From Paenibacillus sp. BIHB 4019 (GTDB lineage: Bacteria > Bacillota > Bacilli > Paenibacillales > Paenibacillaceae): a DNA stretch of 64,000 bases. Made by a program: the position numbers and the translations under genes. The stretch is from positions 4,264,501 through 4,328,500 of the forward strand of contig NZ_CP016808.1 in NCBI RefSeq assembly GCF_002741035.1, read 5' to 3'. Shown here in pieces: positions 17,565 to 26,219 of this stretch; the first letter of the stretch is position 1; each line of letters opens with the position of its first letter. The notes beneath the pieces are model-generated. The model saw nothing but the letters and a program-made list of their open reading frames with translations. It did not search any database and had not been told where the DNA came from.

Positions 17565-18620
17565 GTGTTCAAACTGGATTTTGTACCCTATAACACGAAC
17601 CGAATTGATTGTTACTGGAATAATGTGATCGCCATTTTAATGACGAGGGATTCGGCATTCGAATGCCTGGTCCCTCTCATTACATCGCAATACGAAATAG
17701 AGATCCCGAGGCGTGAATTAATAACGGACGCAGCTTACAAGGAAAAACAAGAGAATGGGGAACTTGTCCCGTATATGACAAGGAATTTGCCAGACGAACT
17801 ATACGATGAATATTTTCAGAAAGAAGAATTGTCACTCTATAGAGATACCGATGTAGTCGAACTCGTCAAAGGTTATTTGAATGAGGGCATGTATTGTATA
17901 CTGCGATTGAATCGTTTCCATTTTCCCTTCTGCCTGGAATGCCGTAAAACGAATTTGATTCATCCCGTATTGATCTATGGGTATAGCGACGAGCTATCTA
18001 CTTTCTATATGGTGGAAGACTGCATTCCACCAGGAAATATCATTAAGCATGAATTAAGCTACCAGGAATTTCAGCTTTCCTACGACTCGATTCCCGCAGA
18101 TCAGTTGTTTGGATTGGGGCTGCGCGTTATTAAGGAGCAGCTGGATCCGCAATTTCCTTACAAAATCATCCAGTCGAACATCGAAAAACAGCTTTACGGC
18201 GAAACTGTCGTAACGGAGGAAAAGACGATAAAGAGAGGATTAGGTGTACTGGAATACCTTCGCGACCATTTTAGTGAGATTACTCTCTCTGCCAATGCTC
18301 TGAACTCCAGTGTGACTCATCGACTGACATACTCGTTATTTTATCAGGAACGCAATTTAATGCTTATTGACTATTTGCAAAAGCAAGGGATATTCGGTCG
18401 CAATGTTTATGAAGAATTGCATAAGGGCTTCACTGATCTGTACAACAATTGGACGTTAATCCGAACCAAGGTCGTTCAATATTATGTCAAGCCGGATCGG
18501 CCTGATGCGCAAGCCTATGCTATGGCTATGCGGCCTTATTTTGATGCTTGCATGAAAGAAAGAGAGCTTCTCATGCAGCTGCTCTATAACTTGAATAGAG
18601 CCGAGGAGGGAACAAGTTGA
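17565..18620 (+). CDS. BtrH/C39-like protein, putative acyltransferase
   Basis: This 351-residue protein starts at GTG with AGGAGGG 7 bases upstream. The N-terminal half resembles the butirosin BtrH N-terminal (C39-like) fold. The opening NRIDCYWNN contains Cys16, HPVLIYGYSD contains His133 and Asp142, and FYMVEDC follows. This is the spacing of a papain-like Cys-His-Asp site. BtrH moves an acyl group from a carrier protein to an amine of an aminoglycoside. I infer that this protein may move the aryl or acyl chain from one of the cluster's carriers onto an acceptor. The C-terminal 140 residues are helical and unassigned. It sits between the cytidylyltransferase and the APS-kinase-like gene, overlapping the latter by 4 bp. 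Confidence 0.55.
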   Translation: MFKLDFVPYNTNRIDCYWNNVIAILMTRDSAFECLVPLITSQYEIEIPRRELITDAAYKEKQENGELVPYMTRNLPDELYDEYFQKEELSLYRDTDVVELVKGYLNEGMYCILRLNRFHFPFCLECRKTNLIHPVLIYGYSDELSTFYMVEDCIPPGNIIKHELSYQEFQLSYDSIPADQLFGLGLRVIKEQLDPQFPYKIIQSNIEKQLYGETVVTEEKTIKRGLGVLEYLRDHFSEITLSANALNSSVTHRLTYSLFYQERNLMLIDYLQKQGIFGRNVYEELHKGFTDLYNNWTLIRTKVVQYYVKPDRPDAQAYAMAMRPYFDACMKERELLMQLLYNLNRAEEGTS

Positions 18621-19132
18621 ACGAAGCGGGCCGCGTTTATTGGATTACGGGACTTGCGGGCTCAGGGAAAACCACAATAGGCAAACAAGTGTATACTCGG
18701 TTGAAGGCACAAAGCGATGCGGTTGTTTTTCTTGACGGTGATATGCTACGAGAGGCTTTCGGCCATGATCTTGGCTACTCTATCGCTGACCGATATGCAA
18801 GTGCCATGCGTAATGCAAGGATGTGCCGGATGCTGGCTTTGCAAGGGTTGGATGTGGTATGCGCGACGATCTCTATGTTCCATTCCTGTCGGGCCTGGAA
18901 CAAGGCGAATATTTCGCATTATTATGAAATCTACTTGCGTGTATCCAAAGATACGTTAATTACTCGTAATCAGAAGGAGCTGTATACTGGAGCTTTGAAC
19001 GGACAGGTACAGGAGGTTGTTGGTATGGATATGGATTTTGAAGAACCATCGCAACCTGATCTAATTGTCGTTAATGAGGCATCTGCTTCTTTAGACGCGA
19101 TTGTTAATCAAATCTTGAAGCTGCCTGAATAA
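18617..19132 (+). CDS. APS-kinase-fold kinase (Cj1415-like cytidine diphosphoramidate kinase)
   Basis: This 171-residue P-loop kinase of the adenylylsulfate kinase family starts at TTG overlapping the previous stop, with GAGGAGGG 6 bases upstream. Walker A is GLAGSGKTT (12-20), and FLDGDMLREAFG (Asp40, Asp42) is the APS-kinase substrate and Walker B segment. True APS kinases sit with ATP sulfurylase, which is absent here. Next to the other four phosphoramidate-type genes it matches Cj1415, which phosphorylates the 3'-hydroxyl of cytidine diphosphoramidate. If it really makes PAPS instead, it could feed the sulfotransferase-fold domain of the operon. Confidence 0.74.
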   Translation: MNEAGRVYWITGLAGSGKTTIGKQVYTRLKAQSDAVVFLDGDMLREAFGHDLGYSIADRYASAMRNARMCRMLALQGLDVVCATISMFHSCRAWNKANISHYYEIYLRVSKDTLITRNQKELYTGALNGQVQEVVGMDMDFEEPSQPDLIVVNEASASLDAIVNQILKLPE

Positions 19133-19166
19133 TCGGGATTTGGCGGAGAGACGGAGGAACAAGGTT

Positions 19167-19976
19167 ATGTCGAAGATTCAATTCTATTCCTTAATATCTC
19201 AACAGTCGATTACGATAAACAGGAAGTCGCAACGTCCATTGCAGCTGATCCAAGGGGATCAAATTATGCTGCTGCTGGCGCTTAATCCAATGGAGCTTAT
19301 GCAGGAGCAGCGATCCATTTCTTTAGGTAGAGAGGAGATTTTGCTTGCCGCCGGACCACTGTGTATCGCGCCGCAGCATGATCTTACGATTAGCTATAAA
19401 GGGATTGTCTACAATATAGAAGGTGATCCCTCAGACGAGAAAGCGGAGTGGACGATTTCAATTACCAAACCGGCTGATCGGGAACTGGCACAGCAGCTAT
19501 TGAAAAAGCCTGTTCAGACTGAACAGGATATCCATGCATTAGAGCGGTATCTTCGATTATTTATCCAGTCGAATCCGGTAAGAAAAGTATGCGGAATGGA
19601 ATCAGCCCGCAGGTCATATGAACAGGTCGACAAACGAATAAGTTTCGTTTATCGCTATATGCTGCTGCATTATGAGAAGCCGCTTACGCTTCACGATCTT
19701 TCGAAATTAGTAGGCTGCCATCCAGTCTATTTGAGCAGTGTGTATACGAGAGTGTATCAGGTATCCCCGATGCAGCATTTGCAGCAGATTCGTATGAGAA
19801 AGGCTAGCGTGTTTGTTCGAAGCACGACTATGAAAATGAAAGAAATCGCGCATTCGATAGGTTATGTATCCAGCTCCCAATTTGGCTCCATTTACAAACG
19901 TTACTATGGCGTTTCGCCGAATCGGGATCGCGTAGCAGCCATGATGAAGACGAATTGGATAGAACCCCATTATTGA
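19167..19976 (+). CDS. AraC-family transcriptional regulator of the biosynthetic cluster
   Basis: This 269-residue protein starts at ATG 19167 with GGAGG 9 bases before it; the frame further upstream lacks a ribosome site. The C-terminal 100 residues carry two helix-turn-helix motifs: LTLHDLSKLVGCHPVYLSSVYTR, given here only by its ends (LTLHDL to VYTR), and MKEIAHSIGYVSSSQFGSIYKR (MKEIAH to YKR). GVSP follows, as usual for AraC/XylS proteins. The N-terminal domain has no recognised ligand fold. It is the last gene of the run and ends at a terminator. I infer local control of the operon and perhaps the MFS gene. Confidence 0.83.
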   Translation: MSKIQFYSLISQQSITINRKSQRPLQLIQGDQIMLLLALNPMELMQEQRSISLGREEILLAAGPLCIAPQHDLTISYKGIVYNIEGDPSDEKAEWTISITKPADRELAQQLLKKPVQTEQDIHALERYLRLFIQSNPVRKVCGMESARRSYEQVDKRISFVYRYMLLHYEKPLTLHDLSKLVGCHPVYLSSVYTRVYQVSPMQHLQQIRMRKASVFVRSTTMKMKEIAHSIGYVSSSQFGSIYKRYYGVSPNRDRVAAMMKTNWIEPHY

Positions 19977-19986
19977 GCCTTGCCAT

Positions 19987-20013
19987 ACGTCCCATGCCTA
20001 TGGGGCGTTTTTT
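19987..20013 (+). terminator. Rho-independent terminator ending the biosynthetic run
   Basis: ACGTCCCAT (19987-19995) pairs with ATGGGGCGT (20000-20008) with one wobble, followed by TTTTTT. It lies 11 bp after the AraC stop. Confidence 0.8.
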
Positions 20014-20139
20014 GTTGGAGCTATAATTTACAAAGCATAAACTATAGGCACTCATCTTTTCTTTATTTTCCATATTATATATAATTGATAAGGAGATTGG
20101 ACGATATGTTAGACTGTCCGCAGAATGGGAGTGTTTTCT

Positions 20140-22371
20140 GTGAAGAAGATGAATTGGTATTACCGTATGATATTATCCTATACCTCTATTTTTTTTGTCG
20201 TCATTTCTTCCCTCCTATTTATTTTTTTTATGGTGCTGCATCATGATTCGGATAATAAATATATCGAGACTAATCAAGCCATTCTGGAACGGATGGTATC
20301 TAACACGGACGCCAGCTTAAAGCTGATCGAACGAAATATGGCCAGCGAGCTCTTATCGGATAAATGGCTGCAGAAATTTTACTCAGAACGTCCAAAGACA
20401 GCCTTTGACGATTTTGAGATTCAGAAAAAATTAACGGAGATGAAAGCATCCTTTCCATTACCTAATTCGATATACATCTATAATGAAGCTGAACAGCGAA
20501 TCATTTCCGATTCAGGTACATACTCCCTCCAATCATTCGGAGACCGCTCCTTCATTCAGGCTAATTATGCGCAATCCACGACTGAGAAATGGACAGTTCC
20601 GCGATTAGTAGATAAATGGGGCTTCGACGAGAACTCGCAGAAGGTTGTTTCGCTCATGAAGCATTATTATCATGGGAATAAGAAGCAGGGCGCGATCGTT
20701 GTTAACGTGAAGGTTAACTCTATCTTGGATCATTTAAACAGCATAAGTGAAAGCGATTACAATTCGTTTGGATTAATCGTTAAAAGAAATTATGAGCTTG
20801 CAAATTCGAAGAAGGAGATAGCGGACTCCGCGAATATTGTTTATTCTGAATATACAGGCTGGGAGTACTATTCGAGTAGCGCAGCTGATAGAAGTTATGC
20901 AACGCTATCTGTTTTTTCCGGCAGATGGATGTTAATCGTGGTCATTATTATCGTATTGGCCCTCGTTGGTTTTACTCTAGTAACACATCTTTTATATAAA
21001 CCGATTCAAGCCATCCTCAATAAGATGGGGCAATGCTTTATTAGAAAAAGTGAAGAGGTCGGCGTTAATCATGTGAAAAACGAATTCACGTTCATTGAAA
21101 TGGCATTGGATCAGCTGCTTAAGAAGTCCTCAGACTATGAAAGCTTGTATAGGGAAGATAGTCTGCTTCGCCAGCAACGTCTATTCTACGATTTGCTGGC
21201 AGGGCATCAGACCTTGAGCGACAAGCAGTTCGAGACCCAAATGACTGTTCTTAACATGCCGTATCTATTCGATCGCCTCGGTGTCATCATCGTTGAAATG
21301 GATTATTATACGCGTTTCACGGAAAAGTATAAACCAAGTGATCAGCAATTACTCAAATTTATTATAGAAAACGCTTTTCACGATTTAGGACAGCAGTATA
21401 AGCTTTTTGTTTGGCATGCTTGGATGGAGCCGAATCGTATTGCGTTTGTTGTTCATCAATGCAAGTCAGAAGCATCGGTTTTGAAATCTACAGCAGAGCT
21501 TGCGAGTGAATTTCAAGCCTGGATTGGGCACAATCTGGAGTTGACGGTAACGATAGGAATTGGTGCCGATTCAGATAGCATTGAGACAATCGCGGAATCG
21601 TATCGCAATGCGAGGGAGAATGTTTCTTTAAAACCGGTTATTGGAACGAATACGGTGATTGATAATCGTGTGAGCTCAGGAAAAGTTAGTATCGACAATT
21701 ATGCCTATTTGCAGGCTATAGAGAGTATTGTACATTCGTTCCGAAAGAATGAATGCGATTGGAATGAAAAACTGATACAGCTGTTCAAGCAGCTAAGAGA
21801 GATGAGATTTGACAAACCGGAGATGTCTGCATTCGTTCAAAGCTTTGTGTTGCAAATGGAGAAAGAAATCAACGTATTGTACCCGGGAATTCAACAAATA
21901 TGGAAGAATGAATTTCTGTATAAGTTCACAGAGCTTTGTAATCAGCCGGAAACGCTGGACGAGCTTGAGAAAGACCTTATGGGCACAATGTCGGCATTCG
22001 AAGCGATTGCAGCTCAAGATCGTCAAGCTAGAAGGCATCATAGTATCGCTTTCCAAGCCAAAAGCTATATCGATACGCATTTCGCTGATCCCGTTCTTTC
22101 TCTTTCGGGGGTCAGCGCCTATCTTAAACTTCAGCCCAGTTCATTAAGCCAGCTTTTTAAGGAAGAGCTAGGCGAGAAGTTTATTGATTACGTTCTGAGA
22201 GTCAGGCTTGAATATGCGAAACGTTTATTATCGGAGACGGATGAACCGATTCAATCCATTGCGGAGCAAATTGGCTATCAGAACGTCATTTCATTCTATA
22301 GAGCATTCAAAAAAATTCAAGAAATTCCTCCAGGAGAATATCGAAACATACATCGAGCCCAATCGAAATAA
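20140..22371 (+). CDS. Membrane-anchored AraC-family regulator
   Basis: This large one-protein sensor-regulator is about 743 residues long. An N-terminal membrane helix (YTSIFFVVISSLLFIFFMVL), an extracellular region of about 230 residues and a second helix (MLIVVIIIVLALVGF) enclose a likely Cache-type sensor. A cytoplasmic region with GGDEF-like remnants follows, and the C-terminal 100 residues hold the double helix-turn-helix (LSGVSAYLKLQPSSLSQLF and IQSIAEQIGYQNVISFYRAF). This build is common in Paenibacillus. I prefer GTG 20140 because GGGAG lies 7 bases upstream; ATG 20125 has no ribosome site. Targets are unknown; the secreted protein downstream or the sugar operons are candidates. Confidence 0.85.
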   Translation: MKKMNWYYRMILSYTSIFFVVISSLLFIFFMVLHHDSDNKYIETNQAILERMVSNTDASLKLIERNMASELLSDKWLQKFYSERPKTAFDDFEIQKKLTEMKASFPLPNSIYIYNEAEQRIISDSGTYSLQSFGDRSFIQANYAQSTTEKWTVPRLVDKWGFDENSQKVVSLMKHYYHGNKKQGAIVVNVKVNSILDHLNSISESDYNSFGLIVKRNYELANSKKEIADSANIVYSEYTGWEYYSSSAADRSYATLSVFSGRWMLIVVIIIVLALVGFTLVTHLLYKPIQAILNKMGQCFIRKSEEVGVNHVKNEFTFIEMALDQLLKKSSDYESLYREDSLLRQQRLFYDLLAGHQTLSDKQFETQMTVLNMPYLFDRLGVIIVEMDYYTRFTEKYKPSDQQLLKFIIENAFHDLGQQYKLFVWHAWMEPNRIAFVVHQCKSEASVLKSTAELASEFQAWIGHNLELTVTIGIGADSDSIETIAESYRNARENVSLKPVIGTNTVIDNRVSSGKVSIDNYAYLQAIESIVHSFRKNECDWNEKLIQLFKQLREMRFDKPEMSAFVQSFVLQMEKEINVLYPGIQQIWKNEFLYKFTELCNQPETLDELEKDLMGTMSAFEAIAAQDRQARRHHSIAFQAKSYIDTHFADPVLSLSGVSAYLKLQPSSLSQLFKEELGEKFIDYVLRVRLEYAKRLLSETDEPIQSIAEQIGYQNVISFYRAFKKIQEIPPGEYRNIHRAQSK

Positions 22372-22534
22372 TGGAGAAAGCAATCTACTCTTCAAAAGAA
22401 TTTAGCGGTCTGACGAAGCTATTTGCCTAAGAAATAGACAAAGTTGGACCAAATGGTTCACTTGTTCCCTAGTTCTGCCGATATAGGTATAAGAGCCTAA
22501 TTTTGGGGTTGAATAGGGAGGACTAGAAACAGCA

Positions 22535-23944
22535 ATGAAATCATTAAACCAGTCATCATGGAAAAAAAACATGCAGCGCACAGCCTTGGTCGGCGGAGCG
22601 GCAATTTTGCTGCTTAGCTCGGCGGGCGGAGAGACGGCCTACAATTTGGGCGGAGCGGCTTATGCTGCTGAAGCGCAATCGACAGTGAAAAATGTTGCAA
22701 TCACATACCCGGCATCCGCCGTAACGGTTGCGCTGAATGAAAGGCTGCCGCTGCTCGCGAAGCTGAAGCTGTCAGAGCCGGTGGCGCTGCGGTATGAATC
22801 AGGCAACGGCGCGGTAGCGCGCGTGAACAGCGATGGCGTTATTATCCCTGTTGCTGCAGGGAAAACTAAAATCCGCGTTCATGTGACTTCCGCTTCCTAT
22901 AAGGGAAAGCTTGAGCTTCCGGTAACGATCCGCGGAGCATCGGCTTCTTACAAGGCTGTGGCGGCTTCGAAGCGCGTATCCGCAGGGGGACGCTCCTTCA
23001 ACGTTCAAACCGTAGCGATTCCGAAAGGGATGCCCGTAACAGCAGGATTGCCTAGCAGAACGGTCGGGTTAACGCAGGGCCTATCTGGAATTGCTTCATT
23101 GTACAATGCAGCGGCCGCAATTAATGGCACGTATTTTGAATCCTATGGCGGCATTCCTGAGCCTTATGGCAACATTATTAGCGATGGCGTTGTCGAGCAT
23201 ATTGGCAATACGGGAACGAGCATTGGTTTTCAATGGGACGGGTCGGCGCTAATGGACACGCTGCAGGTGAAGATAAGCGGCAAAGTAAGCAGTGCCGGGA
23301 AATCCTCGCAAAGCTGGTACGTGTATTTCGTTAATCGTACGCCTACTCCAGGCAGAACGGCAGCCATCATGTATACGCCGAAGCGCGGAAGCAAAATCGG
23401 CATGACCACAGGTTCTGCCGTAACGGTGAGCAAAGGTGTCGTCACGAAGGTCAGCAAAAATACAAATGCCGAAATTCCGAAGGACGGATATGTCCTCTTC
23501 TTTACAGGGGAGGAGGAGCATTTGGCGAGCCGTTTCCAAAAGGGCAGCTACGTTGATTACACCGTCAGCTATAACGATGTTTCCGGCAAAGCGATTGACT
23601 GGAGCGAGGTGCATACCGCAATTGGTGCGGGCCCACGACTAGTGAAGGATGGCAAGCTGGCTGTTGATCCAGCGAACGAAGGTTTCGTCAGCCCGAAAAT
23701 TTTGACCGACTCTGGTGCTCGCAGTGGCATTGCGATTATGAATGACGGTTCGATTTTGCTAGTTACGGTTCCGGCTGCGACGATGAAGCAATGGGGACAA
23801 ATTATGGTCAGCTTAGGCGCTAAGCAAGCGATGAACTTGGACGGCGGCGCATCTTCCGGCCTGTATGCGAACGGCAAGCAAATTACGCCAGCCGGACGCG
23901 AGCTCAGCAATGCGCTTGTATTCAGCTCCTTGCCGAAATGGTAA
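22535..23944 (+). CDS. Secreted phosphodiester glycosidase (NAGPA) domain protein
   Basis: This 469-residue exported protein has a long signal peptide (basic MKSLNQSSWKKNMQR, then LVGGAAILLLSS) with probable cleavage after AYAAEA. Residues 48-135 resemble a bacterial Ig-like (BIG2) domain (VALNERLPLLAKL, VIIPVAAGKTKIRV). Residues 160-469 match the phosphodiester glycosidase / exopolysaccharide NAGPA domain: AAINGTYFESYGG, HTAIGAGPRLVKDGK and MNLDGGASSGLYANGK. Relatives cleave N-acetylglucosamine-1-phosphodiester linkages or act on surface polysaccharide. Its substrate may be a wall glycopolymer. AGGGAGG precedes the ATG. Confidence 0.85.
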   Translation: MKSLNQSSWKKNMQRTALVGGAAILLLSSAGGETAYNLGGAAYAAEAQSTVKNVAITYPASAVTVALNERLPLLAKLKLSEPVALRYESGNGAVARVNSDGVIIPVAAGKTKIRVHVTSASYKGKLELPVTIRGASASYKAVAASKRVSAGGRSFNVQTVAIPKGMPVTAGLPSRTVGLTQGLSGIASLYNAAAAINGTYFESYGGIPEPYGNIISDGVVEHIGNTGTSIGFQWDGSALMDTLQVKISGKVSSAGKSSQSWYVYFVNRTPTPGRTAAIMYTPKRGSKIGMTTGSAVTVSKGVVTKVSKNTNAEIPKDGYVLFFTGEEEHLASRFQKGSYVDYTVSYNDVSGKAIDWSEVHTAIGAGPRLVKDGKLAVDPANEGFVSPKILTDSGARSGIAIMNDGSILLVTVPAATMKQWGQIMVSLGAKQAMNLDGGASSGLYANGKQITPAGRELSNALVFSSLPKW

Positions 23945-24040
23945 CGACAGCTTCCAGGTAGTTTAATGGACAGCTTGACAGCACAACTATGGCAGCATAG
24001 TGTGAAATAAACTATGGCCTGTATTGAAGCGGCAATAGCC

Positions 24041-24087
24041 AAAAAAAGCGTTCAGCGAGACGAAGTCTCGCTGAACGCTTTTTTTTA
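24041..24087. terminator. Strong bidirectional terminator
   Basis: A perfect 15-bp stem, from AGCGTTCAGCGAGAC (24047-24061) to GTCTCGCTGAACGCT (24065-24079), has an A run before it and a T run after it. It serves the NAGPA gene and the convergent small gene. Confidence 0.95.
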
Positions 24088-24153
24088 GTTGCTCGTTGCT
24101 TGCCGGTTGTACGTAGAACTTATTGAACAGGCTTGAGCACAAATTAGCCGTCT

Positions 24154-24438
24154 CTAGCTCTGCTCTTCTTCTTCTGCCTCGGAGGAGAGCACAAATGCAT
24201 CATCCGCTCCGGGATATTCACGTTTCAAATCGGCATGCAGCGAGCGGTTTTCATAGCTGAAACGGTTGTTAGGGCGCTGGTCTTGGCGCCATGGCGAGCT
24301 TTTGCCAAGCGGAAGGCCTGGCCGCTCCGCTGCGTAAGGCCCTTCCGGAAATTCCTCCGGAACGAGGTCATTTCGCTGTGATTCTACGGTAGAGACGTCG
24401 GTGGAGCGCTTGCGGTCTTCTTCGGTAAAACCGTCCAT
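24154..24438 (-). CDS. Small hydrophilic acidic protein of unknown function
   Basis: This gene encodes about 94 residues, rich in Glu, Arg, Pro and Ser, with an acidic tail (SEAEEEEQS). It has no membrane segment or recognised domain and looks largely disordered. I chose the ATG at 24438 (MDGFTEEDRKR) because AGGAAAGG lies 9 bases upstream of it, while the ATG at 24447 abuts that site. It is convergent with the NAGPA gene and monocistronic. I do not recognise the family; spore or cytosolic proteins of similar composition are common in Paenibacillus. Confidence 0.6.
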   Translation of the reverse strand: MDGFTEEDRKRSTDVSTVESQRNDLVPEEFPEGPYAAERPGLPLGKSSPWRQDQRPNNRFSYENRSLHADLKREYPGADDAFVLSSEAEEEEQS

Positions 24439-24547
24439 GTAGATCATCCTTTCCTAGTCCAACTTGCAATTGCAACTCCCGCGCTTTCATTGTTCCCTGT
24501 TCACAGGGCATCATGCAAAACATAAGGTTGCCGCCGTATATAAAAGC

Positions 24548-24576
24548 TTGTCAGATTGAAAATCATATGATACTAT
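24548..24576 (+). promoter_or_regulatory. Candidate sigma-A promoter of the HRDC gene
   Basis: TTGTCA (24548-24553) and TACTAT (24571-24576) are separated by 17 bp. The -35 is one base off consensus and the -10 two bases off. Confidence 0.4.
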
Positions 24577-24604
24577 ACTGCTAATCGAATATTTGAACGT
24601 GAGG

Positions 24605-24654
24605 AAGCACCTCTCTATTGCTCTGGTTGAGCTATGGGGAGGTGCTTTTTTTTA
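24605..24654 (+). terminator. Leader hairpin with T run upstream of the HRDC gene
   Basis: AAGCACCTC (24605-24613) pairs with GAGGTGCTT (24639-24647), with an inner GCTC/GAGC pairing, followed by eight T. It sits between the candidate promoter and the ATG at 24699, so it could attenuate transcription into the gene. Confidence 0.6.
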
Positions 24655-24698
24655 TGTCCTTTTATTTGAAATTGAAGCAGACTGGGAGAGATGAGAAG

Positions 24699-25700
24699 AT
24701 GCAAATTTTCTTTTTGAACACATTTGAAAAATCCTCGATGGAGGAGGGGGTACAAACTGCGCAATTGTCAATTTGTGAACATGAAGGCATTTGGTCGGTG
24801 CTATGGGCCGATGGCGAGCATACGGCAACTGCACCTGATGTCTGGTTTGAAGGCATCTCCTGGGAGGACATGCTGCTCGCCTTCCGCCATGGCGTGGCAG
24901 TACGAATGGGAGAGGGCTATACGCCCGTCATTGAATCTATGCTGGAAGGCCGGCGCAATACGGGAATGGGAAGCCTGCAAGCTATGGTGCAGTGTTATGG
25001 CGAGCTGAATGCGGATCAAGCCTTGTTTGAGCAATTAAGAGATTGGCGCAGAGCTAAAGCAGGAGGGGAGAAGAGGTCGGCTTACCTTATTGCAACGAAC
25101 CGGATGTTATGGATGTTCAGCACATTTGTTCCGCATACGGCTGAGGAGCTGCTGCAAATTCCCGGCTGGGGAGAGAGCAAGCAAAATCGGTATGGGGCTG
25201 AAATTTTGGCCATTACAGAGAATCATGCCCGTGAAGCGGGCTTCCCGCTTGACTGGGTAGAGCAGCAGCTGGACAAGGCAGATTTTACGAGGTGGCTGTA
25301 CAAACAGAAGGAAGTAAAATTCAAAAACGAGATGGACAAGCAGCTGCAGAAAAAACGGATTCTCAGCTGTTTGAACAGCGAGGAAACATTGGAGCAGCTC
25401 GGCGCAGGCCTTGAGCTGTCGCGCAGGGAAGTGATGGACAGAATCGAGCAGCTTGAGGCTGAAGGCTATGATGTTGAGCCGCTTATTGCACGAGAGCTTC
25501 TGCATATGCCAGAATCCGAGCAGCAGCTTGTCTGGGAAACGTTCGAGCAGTCGGGCGACCGTTACTTGAAGCCCGTGCTTCAGCAAGTATACGGGGCTGA
25601 GGGCATGAAGCATGAACAGGTGGATATGCTGTATGAACGGCTGCGGCTGCTTAGAATCCGTTACCGCAAAGCTCATGCAAACCAGGCGCAAGCTATATAA
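24699..25700 (+). CDS. HRDC-domain protein
   Basis: This cytoplasmic protein is about 333 residues long. Residues 115-175 form an HRDC domain (LRDWRRAKAGGEKRSAYLIA, NRMLWMFS, TAEELLQIPGWGESKQNRYG), the helical nucleic-acid-binding module found at the C-termini of RecQ helicases and RNase D. The following 100 residues carry a helix-turn-helix-like segment (LEQLGAGLELSRREVMDRIEQL) and charged helices. There is no helicase core, so it is a stand-alone HRDC protein. I start at ATG 24699 (MQIFFLNTFEKS); the upstream in-frame part runs through the terminator hairpin. A role in DNA repair or RNA metabolism is inferred only from the domain. Confidence 0.72.
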   Translation: MQIFFLNTFEKSSMEEGVQTAQLSICEHEGIWSVLWADGEHTATAPDVWFEGISWEDMLLAFRHGVAVRMGEGYTPVIESMLEGRRNTGMGSLQAMVQCYGELNADQALFEQLRDWRRAKAGGEKRSAYLIATNRMLWMFSTFVPHTAEELLQIPGWGESKQNRYGAEILAITENHAREAGFPLDWVEQQLDKADFTRWLYKQKEVKFKNEMDKQLQKKRILSCLNSEETLEQLGAGLELSRREVMDRIEQLEAEGYDVEPLIARELLHMPESEQQLVWETFEQSGDRYLKPVLQQVYGAEGMKHEQVDMLYERLRLLRIRYRKAHANQAQAI

Positions 25701-26219
25701 ATTCAGTTTGTCCAAGGATGGCGGGAGAGAGCACCACCGAATGGGATTAATCAACGGGTGACGTGTTATTCGTTATTTGTCCGAAGGAGTCGGGAGCCCG
25801 CCATCTGGCCAAATGGGCTGCGCATAACGCATATGACCATTACGATCCAGAAAATAGCGCAAAGTAAAACCAATTACATAGCTTTCAGCAAGACGTTTGC
25901 TTCAGCCACGGCCAAAATCAATGAAAAACGAGGAAATCCGGGCCCCGGCAGCCCATGTTCAAACTATATCGCAGCGGCTTGGAAGCGATGAGCTCTTTTA
26001 CCTCGTTCATCTAGTACTTTATGTCCGAAAATAATAGAGGTCCATTCGTTTCGCACGAAAAAACCTCCAAATTGGATTGTAAAGCATTTGAAAATGATCA
26101 TAAACTCATAGGTCTTAAGGTTCAAAAATGATAAAAATAGTATACTTGTCCTATTTATGAAAGTATAATGAGGTATACAATAAATCGCGATCTTTGTCGA
26201 AAAGGAGCGTATTCCCGTT
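25701..26219. other. Intergenic region without recognised gene
   Basis: This 519-bp stretch holds no open frame with family-like features. A 77-residue frame at 25758-25991 lacks a ribosome site and looks random. A TATAAT at 26164-26169 may be the -10 of the downstream cheX promoter, but I see no matching -35. No strong hairpin or repeat stands out. Confidence 0.5.

Noticed and set aside
7217..19976. Phosphonate biosynthesis as explanation for the cytidylyltransferase and PEP-synthase-like genes
   Set aside because: No PEP mutase or phosphonopyruvate decarboxylase gene is present, and the gene set fits the glutamine-based phosphoramidate route better.
7217..19976. Sulfate activation as explanation for the APS-kinase-like gene
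   Set aside because: No ATP sulfurylase is encoded nearby and four companion genes point to CDP-amidate. It is kept only as an alternative.
25758..25991. 77-residue frame after the HRDC gene
   Set aside because: No ribosome site, random composition and no recognised motif.
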